From Pseudoalteromonas galatheae (GTDB lineage Bacteria > Pseudomonadota > Gammaproteobacteria > Enterobacterales > Alteromonadaceae): a DNA stretch of 64,000 nucleotides. Location of the stretch: contig NZ_PNCO02000001.1 in assembly GCF_005886105.2 (NCBI RefSeq), positions 62,001-126,000 on the forward strand, in the 5' to 3' direction. The position numbers were made by a program, and so were the translations under genes. Under the pieces are notes generated by a model. That model searched no databases. It saw only the letters and a list, made by a program, of their open reading frames with translations, and was not told the DNA's origin. Shown here piece by piece: positions 1 through 8,511 of this stretch (position 1 is its first letter; every line of letters starts with the position of its first letter).

Positions 1-2
1 AA

Positions 3-755
3 TTTACTAGCCGCATGCTAATTGGCTCGGCACTTTATCCTTCTCCAGAGGTAATGCAGGGGGCTATCGCCACCTCGGGTGCTGAAATTGTTACTGTGTC
101 GCTGAGACGCCAGCAAACTAAGCAGGCGGGTGATGACTTTTGGTCGCTTATCAAAGAGATGGAACTACGAGTCTTACCAAACACAGCTGGTTGTCATAGC
201 GTAAAAGAAGCGGTGACTTTGGCGCAGATGTGCCGGGAAGTGTTTGCCACTGATTGGATTAAACTTGAACTTATTGGCGATGAATATAACTTGCAGCCAG
301 ACCCAATTGCATTGCTCGAAGCCACCGAAATCTTGATAAAAGAAGGGTTTAAAGTATTGCCTTACTGCACTGATGATTTGGTGCTATGTCAGCGTTTGGA
401 TGCGCTTGGATGTGAAGTTTTAATGCCATGGGGCGCGCCAATTGGTACGGGAAAAGGGCTGTTAAATCCATATAACCTACAAACCATTCGCACACGTTTG
501 CCCCATCAAACCTTGATTGTGGACGCGGGACTCGGCTTGCCGTCTCATGCTTGCCAAGCACTTGAGCTAGGTTATGATGCCGTACTATTAAATTCGGCAG
601 TGGCAGGGGCGGGTTGTCCTATCACCATGGCAAAAGCGTTTGAAGCCAGCACGGTTGCAGGGCGCCTGTCTTATTTGGCAAAAGCAATGCCACAAAAAGA
701 GGTGGCATCACCTTCTACGCCAACCTTAGGCATGCCTTTTTGGCACGCAAACTAA
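3..755 (+). CDS. thiG: Thiazole synthase ThiG (5' end cut by window edge)
   Basis: ThiG builds the thiazole phosphate of thiamine from 1-deoxyxylulose 5-phosphate, dehydroglycine and ThiS-thiocarboxylate in the cytoplasm. The frame is open to the left edge and reads F-T-S-R before the first Met at 15; ThiG proteins normally start a few residues before that, so only the extreme N-terminus is missing. The Schiff-base lysine lies in WIKLELIGD, and the phosphate-binding glycine-rich segments [20 protein letters not shown] and LNSAVAGAG are all present. The thiDE and thiF genes follow at once, so this is the distal part of a thiamine operon whose earlier genes, and any TPP riboswitch, lie left of the window. 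Confidence 0.95.
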   Translation, partial: FTSRMLIGSALYPSPEVMQGAIATSGAEIVTVSLRRQQTKQAGDDFWSLIKEMELRVLPNTAGCHSVKEAVTLAQMCREVFATDWIKLELIGDEYNLQPDPIALLEATEILIKEGFKVLPYCTDDLVLCQRLDALGCEVLMPWGAPIGTGKGLLNPYNLQTIRTRLPHQTLIVDAGLGLPSHACQALELGYDAVLLNSAVAGAGCPITMAKAFEASTVAGRLSYLAKAMPQKEVASPSTPTLGMPFWHAN

Positions 756-789
756 CTTGAATTGCGGATAACTATATAAGGAGTTCTCT

Positions 790-2313
790 TTGTCACATAT
801 CGTTTGGAGTATTGCGGGTTCTGATTCTGGCGGCGGCGCTGGTATTCAAGCGGATATCAAAGCAACGCAGAGCTTTAATGTTCATTGTTGTACCGTAGTA
901 ACTGCGTTGACGGCGCAAAATAGTTTAGGGGTGGAAGCGCTAAACCCGGTATCGACCACGGTTATCGACTCTCAGCTGACGGCGCTTTCGCAAGATATGC
1001 CTGCAACGGTGATAAAGATTGGCATGCTCGCCAATGTTCAGCAGATCCAACTGATTGCTGAGCACCTCGTGCATTATAAAGCAACATGGGAAAAGCCGCC
1101 GCTCGTGGTTTATGACCCTGTGGCTATCGCGACCAGCGGGGATTCATTAACCGAAGACGACACGGTGGATGCGTTAAAAACCCATTTATTACCGCTGGTG
1201 GATATCATTACACCCAATACACACGAAACTCAGCTGCTGACAGGCGTGTATTTGATAGGTCCTGATGCGGTAAAAGAGGCTGCTGCCAAATTGCGTGAAT
1301 TCGGTGCAAAGTCGGTGATCATTAAAGGTGGTCATTGGAATTACCCAAAAGGCTACTGCATTGATTATGGCTTAGCGGGAGATACTGAGTATTGGCTTGG
1401 CAATGAGAAAATTCAAACACCGCATAGCCACGGTACTGGGTGTAGTTTATCGTCAGTGATCGCGGCATGTATGGCCAAGGAGTACCCATTTAAAGATGCC
1501 TTTATTCTTGCAAAAGCGTATATCAACGCTGGGTTAAAAGCGGCGATACGTTATGGCGAAGGTGTGGGCCCTGTTGCGCACACGAGTTTCCCTGTTGATC
1601 TTAATGATTATCCGCAAGTGATAGAAGCGGGCTCTTGGCTTGCTGATGAACTAGAGTTTGCATTACCTGAGGAGTTTAATTTTGCCGCGGGCTTTGCCAG
1701 CATTGACGACCCTATTGGGCTTTATGCAGTAGTAAACAGCGCTGATTGGGTGGAAAAATGTCTTGCTTTAGGTGTCGATACGGTGCAGCTGAGAATCAAA
1801 GATCCAGAGCAAGCTAATCTTGAAGCTGAAATACAAACTGCCATTGCACTTGGACAAAAATACGATGCGAAGGTGTTTATTAACGATTACTGGCAGTTAG
1901 CGATTAAACACGGCGCCTATGGAATTCATTTAGGCCAAGAGGATATTGATAAGGCTAATCTTGTTGCCATTCAAGAGGCAGGGCTGCGCTTGGGTATTTC
2001 GACCCATGGTTTTTATGAAATGCTCAGGGCACATAACTATCGCCCAAGTTATTTGGCTTTTGGTGCTATCTACCCAACCACGACCAAAGACATGACCGGC
2101 CAAATCCAGGGGTTGGAAAAGCTGATGCACTTTGTACCTTTGATGCAGAGTAGCTATCCAACCGTCGCTATTGGAGGCATTGACCTTAGTCGCGTGCCAG
2201 AAGTAGCTGCAACTGGCGTTTCTAGTATCGCGGTTGTAAGAGCTATCACAGAAGCCCAAGACCCACAGCAGGCTGTACTTGAATTAAAGCAAGCTATGGC
2301 GAGACATGACTGA
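790..2313 (+). CDS. thiDE: Bifunctional HMP kinase/HMP-P kinase-thiamine phosphate synthase (ThiD-ThiE fusion)
   Basis: This fusion phosphorylates hydroxymethylpyrimidine twice (ThiD) and joins HMP-PP to thiazole phosphate (ThiE) to give thiamine phosphate. The ThiD domain covers about residues 1-265, with AGSDSGGGAGIQAD at the start and the anion-hole motif HGTGCSLSSV. The ThiE domain covers about 300-505, with VQLRIKD, FINDYW, GIHLGQED, AFGAIYPTTTK and AIGGID. The start is TTG at 790, chosen because AAGGAG at 778-783 sits six bases upstream and the protein begins exactly at the ThiD domain. It lies 34 bp after thiG and overlaps thiF by 8 bp, which suggests translational coupling. Confidence 0.95.
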   Translation: MSHIVWSIAGSDSGGGAGIQADIKATQSFNVHCCTVVTALTAQNSLGVEALNPVSTTVIDSQLTALSQDMPATVIKIGMLANVQQIQLIAEHLVHYKATWEKPPLVVYDPVAIATSGDSLTEDDTVDALKTHLLPLVDIITPNTHETQLLTGVYLIGPDAVKEAAAKLREFGAKSVIIKGGHWNYPKGYCIDYGLAGDTEYWLGNEKIQTPHSHGTGCSLSSVIAACMAKEYPFKDAFILAKAYINAGLKAAIRYGEGVGPVAHTSFPVDLNDYPQVIEAGSWLADELEFALPEEFNFAAGFASIDDPIGLYAVVNSADWVEKCLALGVDTVQLRIKDPEQANLEAEIQTAIALGQKYDAKVFINDYWQLAIKHGAYGIHLGQEDIDKANLVAIQEAGLRLGISTHGFYEMLRAHNYRPSYLAFGAIYPTTTKDMTGQIQGLEKLMHFVPLMQSSYPTVAIGGIDLSRVPEVAATGVSSIAVVRAITEAQDPQQAVLELKQAMARHD

Positions 2314-3055
2314 ACTCAATGACAAAGAGCGGCTAAGGTATAGTCGCCATTTGCTGTTAAAAGAGGTTGGTGAGCAAGGCCAACTCGCATTGAAACAGGC
2401 GCATGTGGCTGTGATTGGCTGCGGTGGGCTGGGAAGCCCGGCGTTGTTTTACTTAGCGGCGAGTGGCATTGGTAAGCTTACTTTTGTTGATGACGACGAC
2501 GTGGAATTGTCTAACTTACAAAGGCAAATTCTGTATAAGGTGAACCACCTTGGTCAGCAAAAAGCCAAAGCGGCAGGAAAGGTGCTGGCAAGTCTCAATA
2601 ACGAGATCACGTTAGCACCAATTAATGCGAGATTGACTGATAAAAACGTCGCTGAGTTGCTCCATGATGCAGATATTGTCCTGGACTGCAGCGATAACTT
2701 TACCACCCGTTATTTACTCAATAGGTATTGTTATCGAGCGAGCAAGGTGTTGATAGCAGGAGCCGCGATTGCCACACAAGGCCAACTCATGTGCTTTGAT
2801 TTTAGGGTTGAGTCACCTTGTTATGCTTGCGTTTTCCCTGAAGGTTCGCAAACACCTGTGGAGAATTGTGACAACTTTGGCGTCATTAGTCCATTACTGG
2901 GAGTGATCGGCGCGCAGCAAGCTTTATTGACCATAAATGTGCTACTTGGACATCATCAAGGAAGTGTATTTTGTACGCTAGATGCTATGAGTTTGCAGCA
3001 AAAGCTGTATGGGCTCAGTAAAAACCCAGAGTGTGAATGTTGTGGCTTGAAGTAG
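2306..3055 (+). CDS. thiF: ThiF/MoeB-type sulfur-carrier adenylyltransferase
   Basis: ThiF adenylates the C-terminal Gly-Gly of ThiS so that it can accept sulfur for thiazole formation. The 249-residue protein has the E1-like nucleotide loop GCGGLGSPALFYLAASG near residue 38, the substrate-contact run ELSNLQRQILY, and the DCSDNF/RY motif. Two cysteine pairs (CYAC near 172 and CECC at the C-terminus) form the structural zinc site. MoeB is very similar in sequence; the call as ThiF rests on its place directly after thiG and thiDE. It is the last gene of the operon, followed by a dispersed repeat rather than a clear U-tailed terminator. Confidence 0.88.
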   Translation: MTELNDKERLRYSRHLLLKEVGEQGQLALKQAHVAVIGCGGLGSPALFYLAASGIGKLTFVDDDDVELSNLQRQILYKVNHLGQQKAKAAGKVLASLNNEITLAPINARLTDKNVAELLHDADIVLDCSDNFTTRYLLNRYCYRASKVLIAGAAIATQGQLMCFDFRVESPCYACVFPEGSQTPVENCDNFGVISPLLGVIGAQQALLTINVLLGHHQGSVFCTLDAMSLQQKLYGLSKNPECECCGLK

Positions 3056-3067
3056 TTTCAAGCCACT

Positions 3068-3232
3068 AATACCAACTAGTCTTAATACTTGCTCAATTTG
3101 AAGGAGTAAATCTGACGCTAACGGCGTTAAAAATTTCTTATTTAGAACAAACTAAATAGCAAAATTTTTGCCTTGTTATCGACAAGATTTTCTCGCCTCA
3201 AAATAGGTCACTTAATTAAGCAAATTGGTATA
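3068..3232. repeat. Dispersed MITE-like intergenic repeat, copy 1
   Basis: This element of about 165 bp is bounded by AATACCAACT on the left and the near-complement AAATTGGTAT on the right. It shares an internal core with the copy at 12001-12162, including GTTAAAAATTTCT, TTTAGAACAAACTAAATAGC and CAAAATTTTTGCC. The core contains two small hairpins, TTTAG/CTAAA and GCAAAA/TTTTGC. It has no open reading frame. It fills the space between the convergent thiF and psd genes. Confidence 0.75.
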
Positions 3233-3240
3233 AAAGTAAT

Positions 3241-4107
3241 TTACTCTGCTATTTTTGCGAAAGGCGTACCCATGCGTGTGACGGTCTCTGGGTTTTGGCC
3301 ATCTAAGAACTCAGCCTTATTTGCCCCCCACGCTAAGATCACGGTAGAGCCAAGTTTAAAGCGACCCATCTCTTCGCCTTTTTTCAGCGTTATCGCGTTG
3401 TCACCTTCTGCTGGATATGTCCAAGTAAAGACATCTCTTCCGGCTGGTGGTGTCACTGTACCGGCCCAAATCGTCTCAATGCTCGCGACGATAGTTGCAC
3501 CAACCAGTACCATGGAAAGCGGACCAATCTCAGTGTCAAAAATAGCAACAACTCGCTCGTTACGAGCAAATAAATTAGGCACATTTTGCGCGGTAAGTGG
3601 ATTTACTGAGAACAAATCGCCCGGTACATAAATCATCTTACGAAGTGTGCCATCAACCGGCATGTGGATACGGTGATAATCCTTCGGTGCTAGATAAATC
3701 GTTGCAAACTTACCACCAACATAAGGCGCAACATCTTCTTCTTTACCGCCTAGCAGCGTCTGTAAGCTGTAGTTGTGACCCTTAGCTTGGATAATTTGAC
3801 CATCGACGACATCACCAAGTTGGCTGATTGCACCATCAACTGGGTGGGCAAGGATATCGCTCTCTTCTGCCAAAGGGCGGATCCCCGGTTTCAGTGGACG
3901 GGTAAAAAACTCGTTAAAGGTTTTATAGTGAGCTGGATCTTCGTGCAATGCCTCGCTCATGTCGATTTTATATTGTTTGATAAACAGCTTAATTAGCTTT
4001 GTGGTTAAGGCGCCAGCTTCTGCTGCGGCAAGCTTACCAACCAAACGAGAAACCGCATGTTTAGGTAATGCATATTGCATGGCAATTTTTAGTTTATCCA
4101 AATTCAC
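3241..4107 (-). CDS. psd: Phosphatidylserine decarboxylase proenzyme
   Basis: Psd makes phosphatidylethanolamine by decarboxylating phosphatidylserine at the inner membrane. The 288-residue length fits the bacterial type I enzyme. The self-cleavage motif LGST is at residues 252-255; Ser254 becomes the pyruvoyl cofactor of the small alpha chain. The [14 protein letters not shown] run of the catalytic core is present ([13 protein letters not shown]), as is [12 protein letters not shown] near the N-terminal third. It lies 98 bp downstream of rsgA on the same strand, the usual gammaproteobacterial pair. Confidence 0.97.
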   Translation of the reverse strand: MNLDKLKIAMQYALPKHAVSRLVGKLAAAEAGALTTKLIKLFIKQYKIDMSEALHEDPAHYKTFNEFFTRPLKPGIRPLAEESDILAHPVDGAISQLGDVVDGQIIQAKGHNYSLQTLLGGKEEDVAPYVGGKFATIYLAPKDYHRIHMPVDGTLRKMIYVPGDLFSVNPLTAQNVPNLFARNERVVAIFDTEIGPLSMVLVGATIVASIETIWAGTVTPPAGRDVFTWTYPAEGDNAITLKKGEEMGRFKLGSTVILAWGANKAEFLDGQNPETVTRMGTPFAKIAE

Positions 4108-4171
4108 TTTTAACAGTTCCTAATTATTAGTCTTGTCACTTTCGCTTTTTTGTATTGCGAAGTGGCTATCG

Positions 4172-4189
4172 GGCTCAAGTCATTGAGCC
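4172..4189. other. Perfect 7-bp hairpin between rsgA and psd
   Basis: GGCTCAA at 4172-4178 and TTGAGCC at 4183-4189 form a perfect stem around a GTCA loop. It sits just past the rsgA stop on the minus strand. There is no T run on either side, so it is a weak terminator candidate, or a pause or processing site in an rsgA-psd transcript. Confidence 0.35.
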
Positions 4190-4205
4190 AATTTAGCAAA
4201 TATTA

Positions 4206-5258
4206 TCAGACTCTCGGCGCGCGCGCACCTGCGCGGCCATCAGCCATAGATTCTAAAATACGATGGTAACTTTCAAAACGTAATTCACTGATTTTACCTT
4301 CATCTACGGCTTCACGAAGTAAGCATCCCGGATCGTTCAGGTGTTTACAGTCTCTAAAGCGGCAGCCGCCAATAAACTCCCTAAATTCTTTAAAGCACCA
4401 AGTGACGCGTTCTACGTCTAAGTGCCATAGGCCGAACTCACGGATCCCGGGGCTGTCGATCAGGTTTCCACCGGACGGCAAGTGGTGTAAGCGCGATACT
4501 GTGGTTGTATGTTGCCCTAAGCCACTATTTTCGGAGACTTCTTTGGTGAGAATATCTGCATTGGGCAGTACCGTATTAACCAACGTTGATTTGCCAACCC
4601 CTGATTGACCAACAAAAATGTTATTTTTGTCCTCAAGCATGTGTTTTAACTCGTCAATGCCTTCGCCTGACTTTGTACTGACTAACAGTACGCGATAGCC
4701 AAGCTCACGATATATATCTAAGACTTCATCAATATATTCGAGGCTTTCTTGGTCAAGCAAATCAATCTTATTGAGTAATAAAATCGGCTCTATCCCCATA
4801 TCCTCACAAGCGACTAAATAGCGATCGATGATTTGAGGGGTAAATTCGGGCACAACGGCCGACACCATCAATATTTGGTCAATATTCGCAGCGACAACTT
4901 TCACACCGTCATAAAAATCTGGACGAGTGAGTTGCGTGCGCCTTTCATGCACAGCCTCAATTACGCCGGCTAAGTCACCATCACTGACCTTGGCACGACG
5001 AAAAATGACTTCATCACCGCAAACTAAGCTTGTTACGGTACGACGGATATTGCAACGCAAAACTTCTTGGTCTGTGGTTTCTATATCCGCATGTTGGCCG
5101 AAGCGGCTGATCACCACTGCGGCTTCTGTTGGCCCCAAGTTGTCGTTTTGCCATGAAACATCAGATACTTCTGTCTCCTTCGCTTTATCGATTCGCTTCT
5201 GATGATTGGCTCTAATCCGACGGGATTGGCCCTTACTGAGTTTCTTTTTCTTTGCCAT
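4206..5258 (-). CDS. rsgA: Ribosome small subunit-dependent GTPase RsgA
   Basis: RsgA is a circularly permuted GTPase that acts late in 30S subunit maturation. The 350-residue protein starts with a lysine-rich tail ([19 protein letters not shown]), followed by an OB-fold. The GTPase motifs occur in permuted order: NKID (G4), then [12 protein letters not shown] (G1, about 215-226), then DSPG (G3). The C-terminal zinc knuckle carries [14 protein letters not shown] at about 300. The start ATG at 5258 gives the expected lysine-rich N-terminus. It is divergent from orn, an arrangement conserved in gammaproteobacteria. Confidence 0.97.
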   Translation of the reverse strand: MAKKKKLSKGQSRRIRANHQKRIDKAKETEVSDVSWQNDNLGPTEAAVVISRFGQHADIETTDQEVLRCNIRRTVTSLVCGDEVIFRRAKVSDGDLAGVIEAVHERRTQLTRPDFYDGVKVVAANIDQILMVSAVVPEFTPQIIDRYLVACEDMGIEPILLLNKIDLLDQESLEYIDEVLDIYRELGYRVLLVSTKSGEGIDELKHMLEDKNNIFVGQSGVGKSTLVNTVLPNADILTKEVSENSGLGQHTTTVSRLHHLPSGGNLIDSPGIREFGLWHLDVERVTWCFKEFREFIGGCRFRDCKHLNDPGCLLREAVDEGKISELRFESYHRILESMADGRAGARAPRV

Positions 5259-5419
5259 GTTTATAATCTGTTTAAGCTTTGGCGTGCAGAGCGTTCAAAT
5301 TTAGGCTATAAATCAATAAAACGCCGCGCATGGTAAAAAAAGCTTTAGGTCGAGTGTTTAAACTAATATGATATATCTAATTGCATTGGATCTAAAGGAA
5401 AGTACCGCTAAGGTAAAGT

Positions 5420-5965
5420 ATGACTTTTCATGAATCAAACTTGATCTGGCTCGATCTAGAGATGACGGGGCTAGAACCGAAAACAGATAAAATCTTAGAA
5501 ATCGCGACGGTGATCACAGACGGTGATCTCAATGTTTTAGCTGAAGGTCCAGTAGTGGCAATTCATCAAAGTGATGAGCTGTTGGACAATATGGATGAGT
5601 GGTGCACCAATCAACATGGTCGCTCAGGTCTGACTGCTCGCTGTAAAGCGAGTAAATTCACGGAAGCAGATGCAGTTAAGCAAACACTAGATTTCCTTAA
5701 AGAGTGGGTGCCGCCAGGAGCTTCTCCAATGTGTGGTAATTCTATTGGTCAAGACCGTCGATTCCTCAACAAATACATGCCAGAGCTAGAAGCTTATTTC
5801 CACTATCGCAATTTGGACGTCAGTACGATAAAAGAACTTGCGAGACGCTGGAAGCCTGAACTATTGGGAGAGATAAAGAAAAAAAGCTCTCACTTAGCAC
5901 TGGATGATATCAAAGACTCCATCATGGAGCTGAAAGTTTACCAAGAAAAATTCTTCAAAGTTTAA
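5420..5965 (+). CDS. orn: Oligoribonuclease
   Basis: Orn degrades 2-5 nt RNA fragments, including pGpG from c-di-GMP breakdown, to mononucleotides. The 181-residue protein carries the DEDDh catalytic set: [10 protein letters not shown] (D, E), [12 protein letters not shown] (D) and [12 protein letters not shown] (H, D). The start ATG is at 5420, with AAGG a few bases upstream. The family length is about 180 residues, so the gene is intact. This matters here because the window also encodes a GGDEF/EAL protein. Confidence 0.97.
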   Translation: MTFHESNLIWLDLEMTGLEPKTDKILEIATVITDGDLNVLAEGPVVAIHQSDELLDNMDEWCTNQHGRSGLTARCKASKFTEADAVKQTLDFLKEWVPPGASPMCGNSIGQDRRFLNKYMPELEAYFHYRNLDVSTIKELARRWKPELLGEIKKKSSHLALDDIKDSIMELKVYQEKFFKV

Positions 5966-5973
5966 AAAAATAC

Positions 5974-6001
5974 TTGCAAAGCAAATTTTATCTTGTAGAA
6001 T
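5974..6001 (+). promoter_or_regulatory. Predicted sigma-70 promoter of the tRNA-Gly region
   Basis: TTGCAA (5974-5979) and TAGAAT (5996-6001) are separated by 16 bp and begin 8 bp after the orn stop codon. The bases just after the -10 box are GC rich (CCTGCCCCGC), the discriminator type expected of growth-rate and stringently controlled stable-RNA promoters. The transcript would start near 6008 and run through the tRNA-like repeats into the tRNA. Confidence 0.6.
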
Positions 6002-6005
6002 CCTG

Positions 6006-6039
6006 CCCCGCTTGAGACGACAAGCCCTGCGGGGTTTTT
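6006..6039 (+). terminator. Hairpin with T tract at the start of the predicted tRNA transcript
   Basis: CCCCGC (6006-6011) pairs with GCGGGG (6029-6034), an inner CTTG pairs with CAAG (6011-6014 with 6021-6024), and TTTTT follows at 6035-6039. It may be the intrinsic terminator of orn. Its position directly after the predicted -10 box also allows it to act as a leader or attenuator hairpin of the downstream transcript. Confidence 0.55.
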
Positions 6040-6048
6040 AGCCCAAGC

Positions 6049-6365
6049 GCGGCGCTAGCTCAGCTGCTAAAACGTTAGACGCGACCTCAAAGTTGCGCCC
6101 AGCGGAAAATTAAGAGCTACATCGGAATGCGGCACTAGCTCAGCTGCAGTAGGTAATCAACGCGACCTTGCGTAATTACCAACAACATAACGAGCTAATA
6201 ATGGAATGCGGCACTAGCTCAGCTGCAGTAGGTAATCAACGCGACCTTGCGTAATTACCGACAACATAACGAGCTAATAATGGAATGCGGCACTAGCTCA
6301 GCTGCAGTAGGTAATCAACGCGACCTTGCGTAATTACCGACAATATAATGAGCTAACTATGGAAT
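6049..6365 (+). repeat. Four degenerate tandem tRNA-Gly-like repeats (about 79 bp period)
   Basis: Copies start at 6049, 6129, 6208 and 6287, and the true tRNA starts at 6366; the last three intervals are exactly 79 bp. Each of the three nearly identical copies keeps the tRNA 5' segment (GCGGCACTAGCTCAGCTG) and the anticodon-arm piece CGCGACCTTGC. The D loop is replaced by CAGTAGGTAATCAA, and the T arm and acceptor 3' strand are lost. Each can fold GGTAAT/ATTACC plus ACGC/GCGT around GACCTT (6152-6180 in the second copy). The first copy is more diverged but still forms GCGAC/GTTGC at the matching place. None can be a functional tRNA. Confidence 0.85.
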
Positions 6366-6441
6366 GCGGCACTAGCTCAGCTGGTAGAGCGCGACCTTGC
6401 CAAGGTCGAGGTCACGAGTTCGAACCTCGTGTGCCGCTCCA
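6366..6441 (+). tRNA. tRNA-Gly (anticodon GCC)
   Basis: This is a complete 76-nt cloverleaf. The acceptor GCGGCAC pairs with GTGCCGC, followed by discriminator T and an encoded CCA (6439-6441). The anticodon arm CGACC-TTGCCAA-GGTCG carries anticodon GCC. The T arm has the standard TTCGAAC loop between CACGAG and CTCGTG. It reads GGC and GGT glycine codons. Four broken tandem relatives lie directly upstream and are probably co-transcribed. Confidence 0.97.
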
Positions 6442-6528
6442 ACTCTCCTAAATATTCTTACTTTTCAATCACTCTAAAAAAACCTTGCAGATATAGTCTT
6501 ATTCCACCAATTTTTCACAACAAACTGA

Positions 6529-6557
6529 TTGCTTAATTTTAATGCTACGCGTAAAAT
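6529..6557 (+). promoter_or_regulatory. Predicted sigma-70 promoter of the S6 ribosomal operon
   Basis: TTGCTT (6529-6534) and TAAAAT (6552-6557) have 17 bp spacing. The sites lie about 90 bp upstream of rpsF, leaving room for a structured leader. Confidence 0.6.
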
Positions 6558-6587
6558 ACGCGCTCTTTCGGCCCTACTATTATCGTT

Positions 6588-6623
6588 CCTTGCCTTACCC
6601 CGACTGGCCGAAACGGGACAAGG
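6588..6623 (+). promoter_or_regulatory. Putative S6:S18 autoregulatory mRNA leader
   Basis: The outer stem CCTTG (6588-6592)/CAAGG (6619-6623) encloses CCCG/CGGG (6599-6602 with 6614-6617), with a loop containing CCGA. This resembles the known rpsF leader motif bound by the S6:S18 complex, which shows a CCG in or near the upper loop. An overlapping 8-bp pairing TTTCGGCC (6566-6573) with GGCCGAAA (6606-6613) would be mutually exclusive or pseudoknotted. The function is inferred from position before rpsF and the general fold; no alignment was run. Confidence 0.55.
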
Positions 6624-6647
6624 CTATACTAACCGTAAGGAATATCC

Positions 6648-6989
6648 ATGCGTCATTACGAAATCGTATTCATGGTTCACCCAGATCAAAGTGAGCAAGT
6701 ACCTGGTATGATCGAGCGTTATACTGGTGCTATCACTGAAGCTGGCGGTACTATTCACCGTCTAGAAGACTGGGGTCGTCGTCAACTGGCTTACCCAATC
6801 GAAAAGCTTCACAAAGCACACTATGTTCTATTGAACGTTGAAGCACCAACTGAAGTAATCAACGAGCTTGAAACTTCTTTCCGCTACAACGATGCAGTGC
6901 TTCGTAACCTAGTTATGCGTACTAAAAATGCAGTAACTGAAGCATCTCCTCTTGCAAAAGAAGAGAAAAAAGAAGCAGCTTCTGCTTAA
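6648..6989 (+). CDS. rpsF: 30S ribosomal protein S6
   Basis: S6 binds the central domain of 16S rRNA as a complex with S18. The 113-residue protein starts [18 protein letters not shown] and has [19 protein letters not shown] in the middle, both typical of the family. The C-terminal tail is rich in Lys, Glu and Ala. The ATG at 6648 follows TAAGGAATATCC. It is the first gene of rpsF-priB-rpsR-rplI, so S6 and S18 are made from the same transcript. Confidence 0.98.
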   Translation: MRHYEIVFMVHPDQSEQVPGMIERYTGAITEAGGTIHRLEDWGRRQLAYPIEKLHKAHYVLLNVEAPTEVINELETSFRYNDAVLRNLVMRTKNAVTEASPLAKEEKKEAASA

Positions 6990-7027
6990 TCGTTGTTGAT
7001 TTCGGATTTGACTAACCTTTCGAGGTA

Positions 7028-7357
7028 ATGGTGAGTACTCAGGTTGACCTGTATACCAATCAATATCTGCTCTCGGGCGTGATATGTAAAACACCTAAAT
7101 TTAGTCAAAGCCCAGCTGGGATCCCACACTGTATATTTGTACTTGAGCACAAATCAATGCAGCTAGAGGCTGACCTTACTCGAAATGCCTACGTGCGTAT
7201 TCAAGTGGTTGCCAGTGGAGAACAGTTCCGAAACCAAACTGAGCATTTATACGTTGGGCAAGCATTACAAGTTCGCGGTTTTATAAATCGCCACGAGAGC
7301 CGAAATGGCTTGAGTCAGCTGGTATTGCACGCACAACATATTGAAAGAATTAATTGA
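7028..7357 (+). CDS. priB: Primosomal replication protein PriB
   Basis: PriB is a dimeric single-strand DNA-binding OB-fold protein that helps PriA and DnaT reload DnaB at stalled forks. The 109-residue protein carries the family core [28 protein letters not shown] and ends in [18 protein letters not shown] lies three bases before the ATG at 7028, and a GTG one codon later is an alternative start. It overlaps the upstream context of rpsR, whose Shine-Dalgarno GAGGAAA includes the priB stop codon. Confidence 0.94.
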   Translation: MVSTQVDLYTNQYLLSGVICKTPKFSQSPAGIPHCIFVLEHKSMQLEADLTRNAYVRIQVVASGEQFRNQTEHLYVGQALQVRGFINRHESRNGLSQLVLHAQHIERIN

Positions 7358-7368
7358 GGAAATTACTC

Positions 7369-7596
7369 ATGGCACGTTATTTCAGACGTCGTAAGTTCTG
7401 CCGTTTTAAAGCGGAAGGCGTACAACAAATTGATTACAAAGATCTGGCTACTCTTAGAAACTACGTAACAGAAAGTGGCAAAATCGTACCTAGCCGTATC
7501 ACAGGTACTAGCGCTAAATACCAGCGTCAGCTAGCAACTGCTATTAAGCGTGCTCGCTACCTAGCCCTTCTTCCATACACTGACTTACACAAGTAA
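7369..7596 (+). CDS. rpsR: 30S ribosomal protein S18
   Basis: S18 (75 residues) partners S6 on the 30S platform. The sequence [18 protein letters not shown] is the canonical N-terminus, so the start is the ATG at 7369 rather than any upstream codon in frame. GAGGAAA at 7356-7362 is its ribosome binding site. The [12 protein letters not shown] and [11 protein letters not shown] motifs are intact. Confidence 0.98.
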
Positions 7597-7631
7597 GCAG
7601 CTGATTACTAGTTTTTAAAAGGTGTAGAGAC

Positions 7632-8084
7632 ATGCAAGTTATTCTACTAGACAAAATTGCAAACCTAGGTAGCCTAGGTGATCAGGTTAATGTTAAATCT
7701 GGCTTCGCACGTAACTTCTTATTCCCTAAGGGTAAAGCAGTTCCTGCAACTAAATCTAACATTGAAACTTTCGAAGCACGTCGCGCTGAGCTTGAAGCGA
7801 AAATCGCTGAAGAGCTAGTTGCTGCACAGGCACGCGCTGAAAAACTAGAAGCACTAGCTGAAGTAACTCTAGTTTCTAAAGCGGGTGACGAAGGTAAGCT
7901 ATTCGGTTCTATCGGTACTCGCGATATTGCTGATGCTATCTCTGCAGTAGGTGTTGAGGTATCTAAGTCAGAAGTTCGTCTACCTCTTGGTACTATCCGT
8001 GAGACTGGCGAGTTCGATGTAGCTATCCAAGTACACTCTGACGTTACAGCTACGATCAAAGTAATCGTAATTGCTGAAGCTTAA
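7632..8084 (+). CDS. rplI: 50S ribosomal protein L9
   Basis: L9 binds 23S rRNA at the base of the L1 stalk and limits frameshifting. The 150-residue length is standard. The N-terminal domain [19 protein letters not shown] with [13 protein letters not shown] is followed by a long helix and the C-terminal domain ([15 protein letters not shown]). It is the last gene of the operon and is followed by a strong terminator. Confidence 0.98.
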   Translation: MQVILLDKIANLGSLGDQVNVKSGFARNFLFPKGKAVPATKSNIETFEARRAELEAKIAEELVAAQARAEKLEALAEVTLVSKAGDEGKLFGSIGTRDIADAISAVGVEVSKSEVRLPLGTIRETGEFDVAIQVHSDVTATIKVIVIAEA

Positions 8085-8101
8085 TTTTTAATTGAGCTTA
8101 A

Positions 8102-8133
8102 AAAAGCCGTGTATTTTTATACACGGCTTTTTA
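8102..8133 (+). terminator. Rho-independent terminator after rplI
   Basis: GCCGTGTA (8107-8114) pairs perfectly with TACACGGC (8121-8128) around a TTTTTA loop. An A run precedes the stem and TTTTT follows it, so it could work in both directions. Confidence 0.92.
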
Positions 8134-8511
8134 TTCACTTAATTTACCTATATTAGCTCGAATTTCGGAAAGTAAAAACCAGTTAACAGATATGCTAAGT
8201 GCATTGAATTCACGAATATTGGTTTTGTTGTTGTCCAAATCTTAGGCTGGATTAAGTAACCCTTCAAAGAAAATCATAATAATAATCTTATTCATACCAA
8301 TTTAAGGTGTGACATGGATGATCCTCTCGCTCAAAGTTTGCCTTAAATCAAAAGGTAGTACTGATGTAATGTGATGTAATAAGTTTCCTTTTTAGAAACT
8401 TTCGCTCCATGTTATGTTTACATATTATAGGTTAACCCTTTTCTTTGTCTTTTGTCTGTCATAAAGTGGAATAAAATGACAGCGCTATCAATATAGTGGT
8501 GGAATAATTAA
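8134..8511. other. Noncoding region upstream of the minor pilin operon
   Basis: These 378 bp are AT rich and hold no supportable gene. CATACCAATTTAAG near 8296 resembles one end of the dispersed repeat but no second end or core is visible. The promoter of the pilin operon should lie here; no well-spaced -35/-10 pair could be chosen with confidence. Confidence 0.5.

Noticed and set aside
1..760. TPP riboswitch
   Set aside because: The window opens inside thiG; any riboswitch would be upstream of the first thi gene, outside the window.
3068..3232. Insertion sequence
   Set aside because: No transposase frame and only about 165 bp; better described as a MITE-like repeat.
3173..3631. Plus-strand open frame of 152 codons
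   Set aside because: It lies mostly antisense to psd, begins inside the dispersed repeat and has no family-like features.
6129..6365. Additional functional tRNA genes
   Set aside because: The copies lack a T arm, a paired acceptor 3' strand and CCA, and the anticodon loop is disrupted after TTGC.
6049..6441. CRISPR array or integron attC-like array
   Set aside because: The units are near-identical over their whole 79 bp with no variable spacers, and they derive clearly from the adjacent tRNA-Gly. A GTTAGAC near 6074 resembles an attC core but has no partner and no integrase is present.
7682..8059. Minus-strand open frame of 125 codons
   Set aside because: It is a shadow of rplI with low-complexity Ser/Ala content and no start site.
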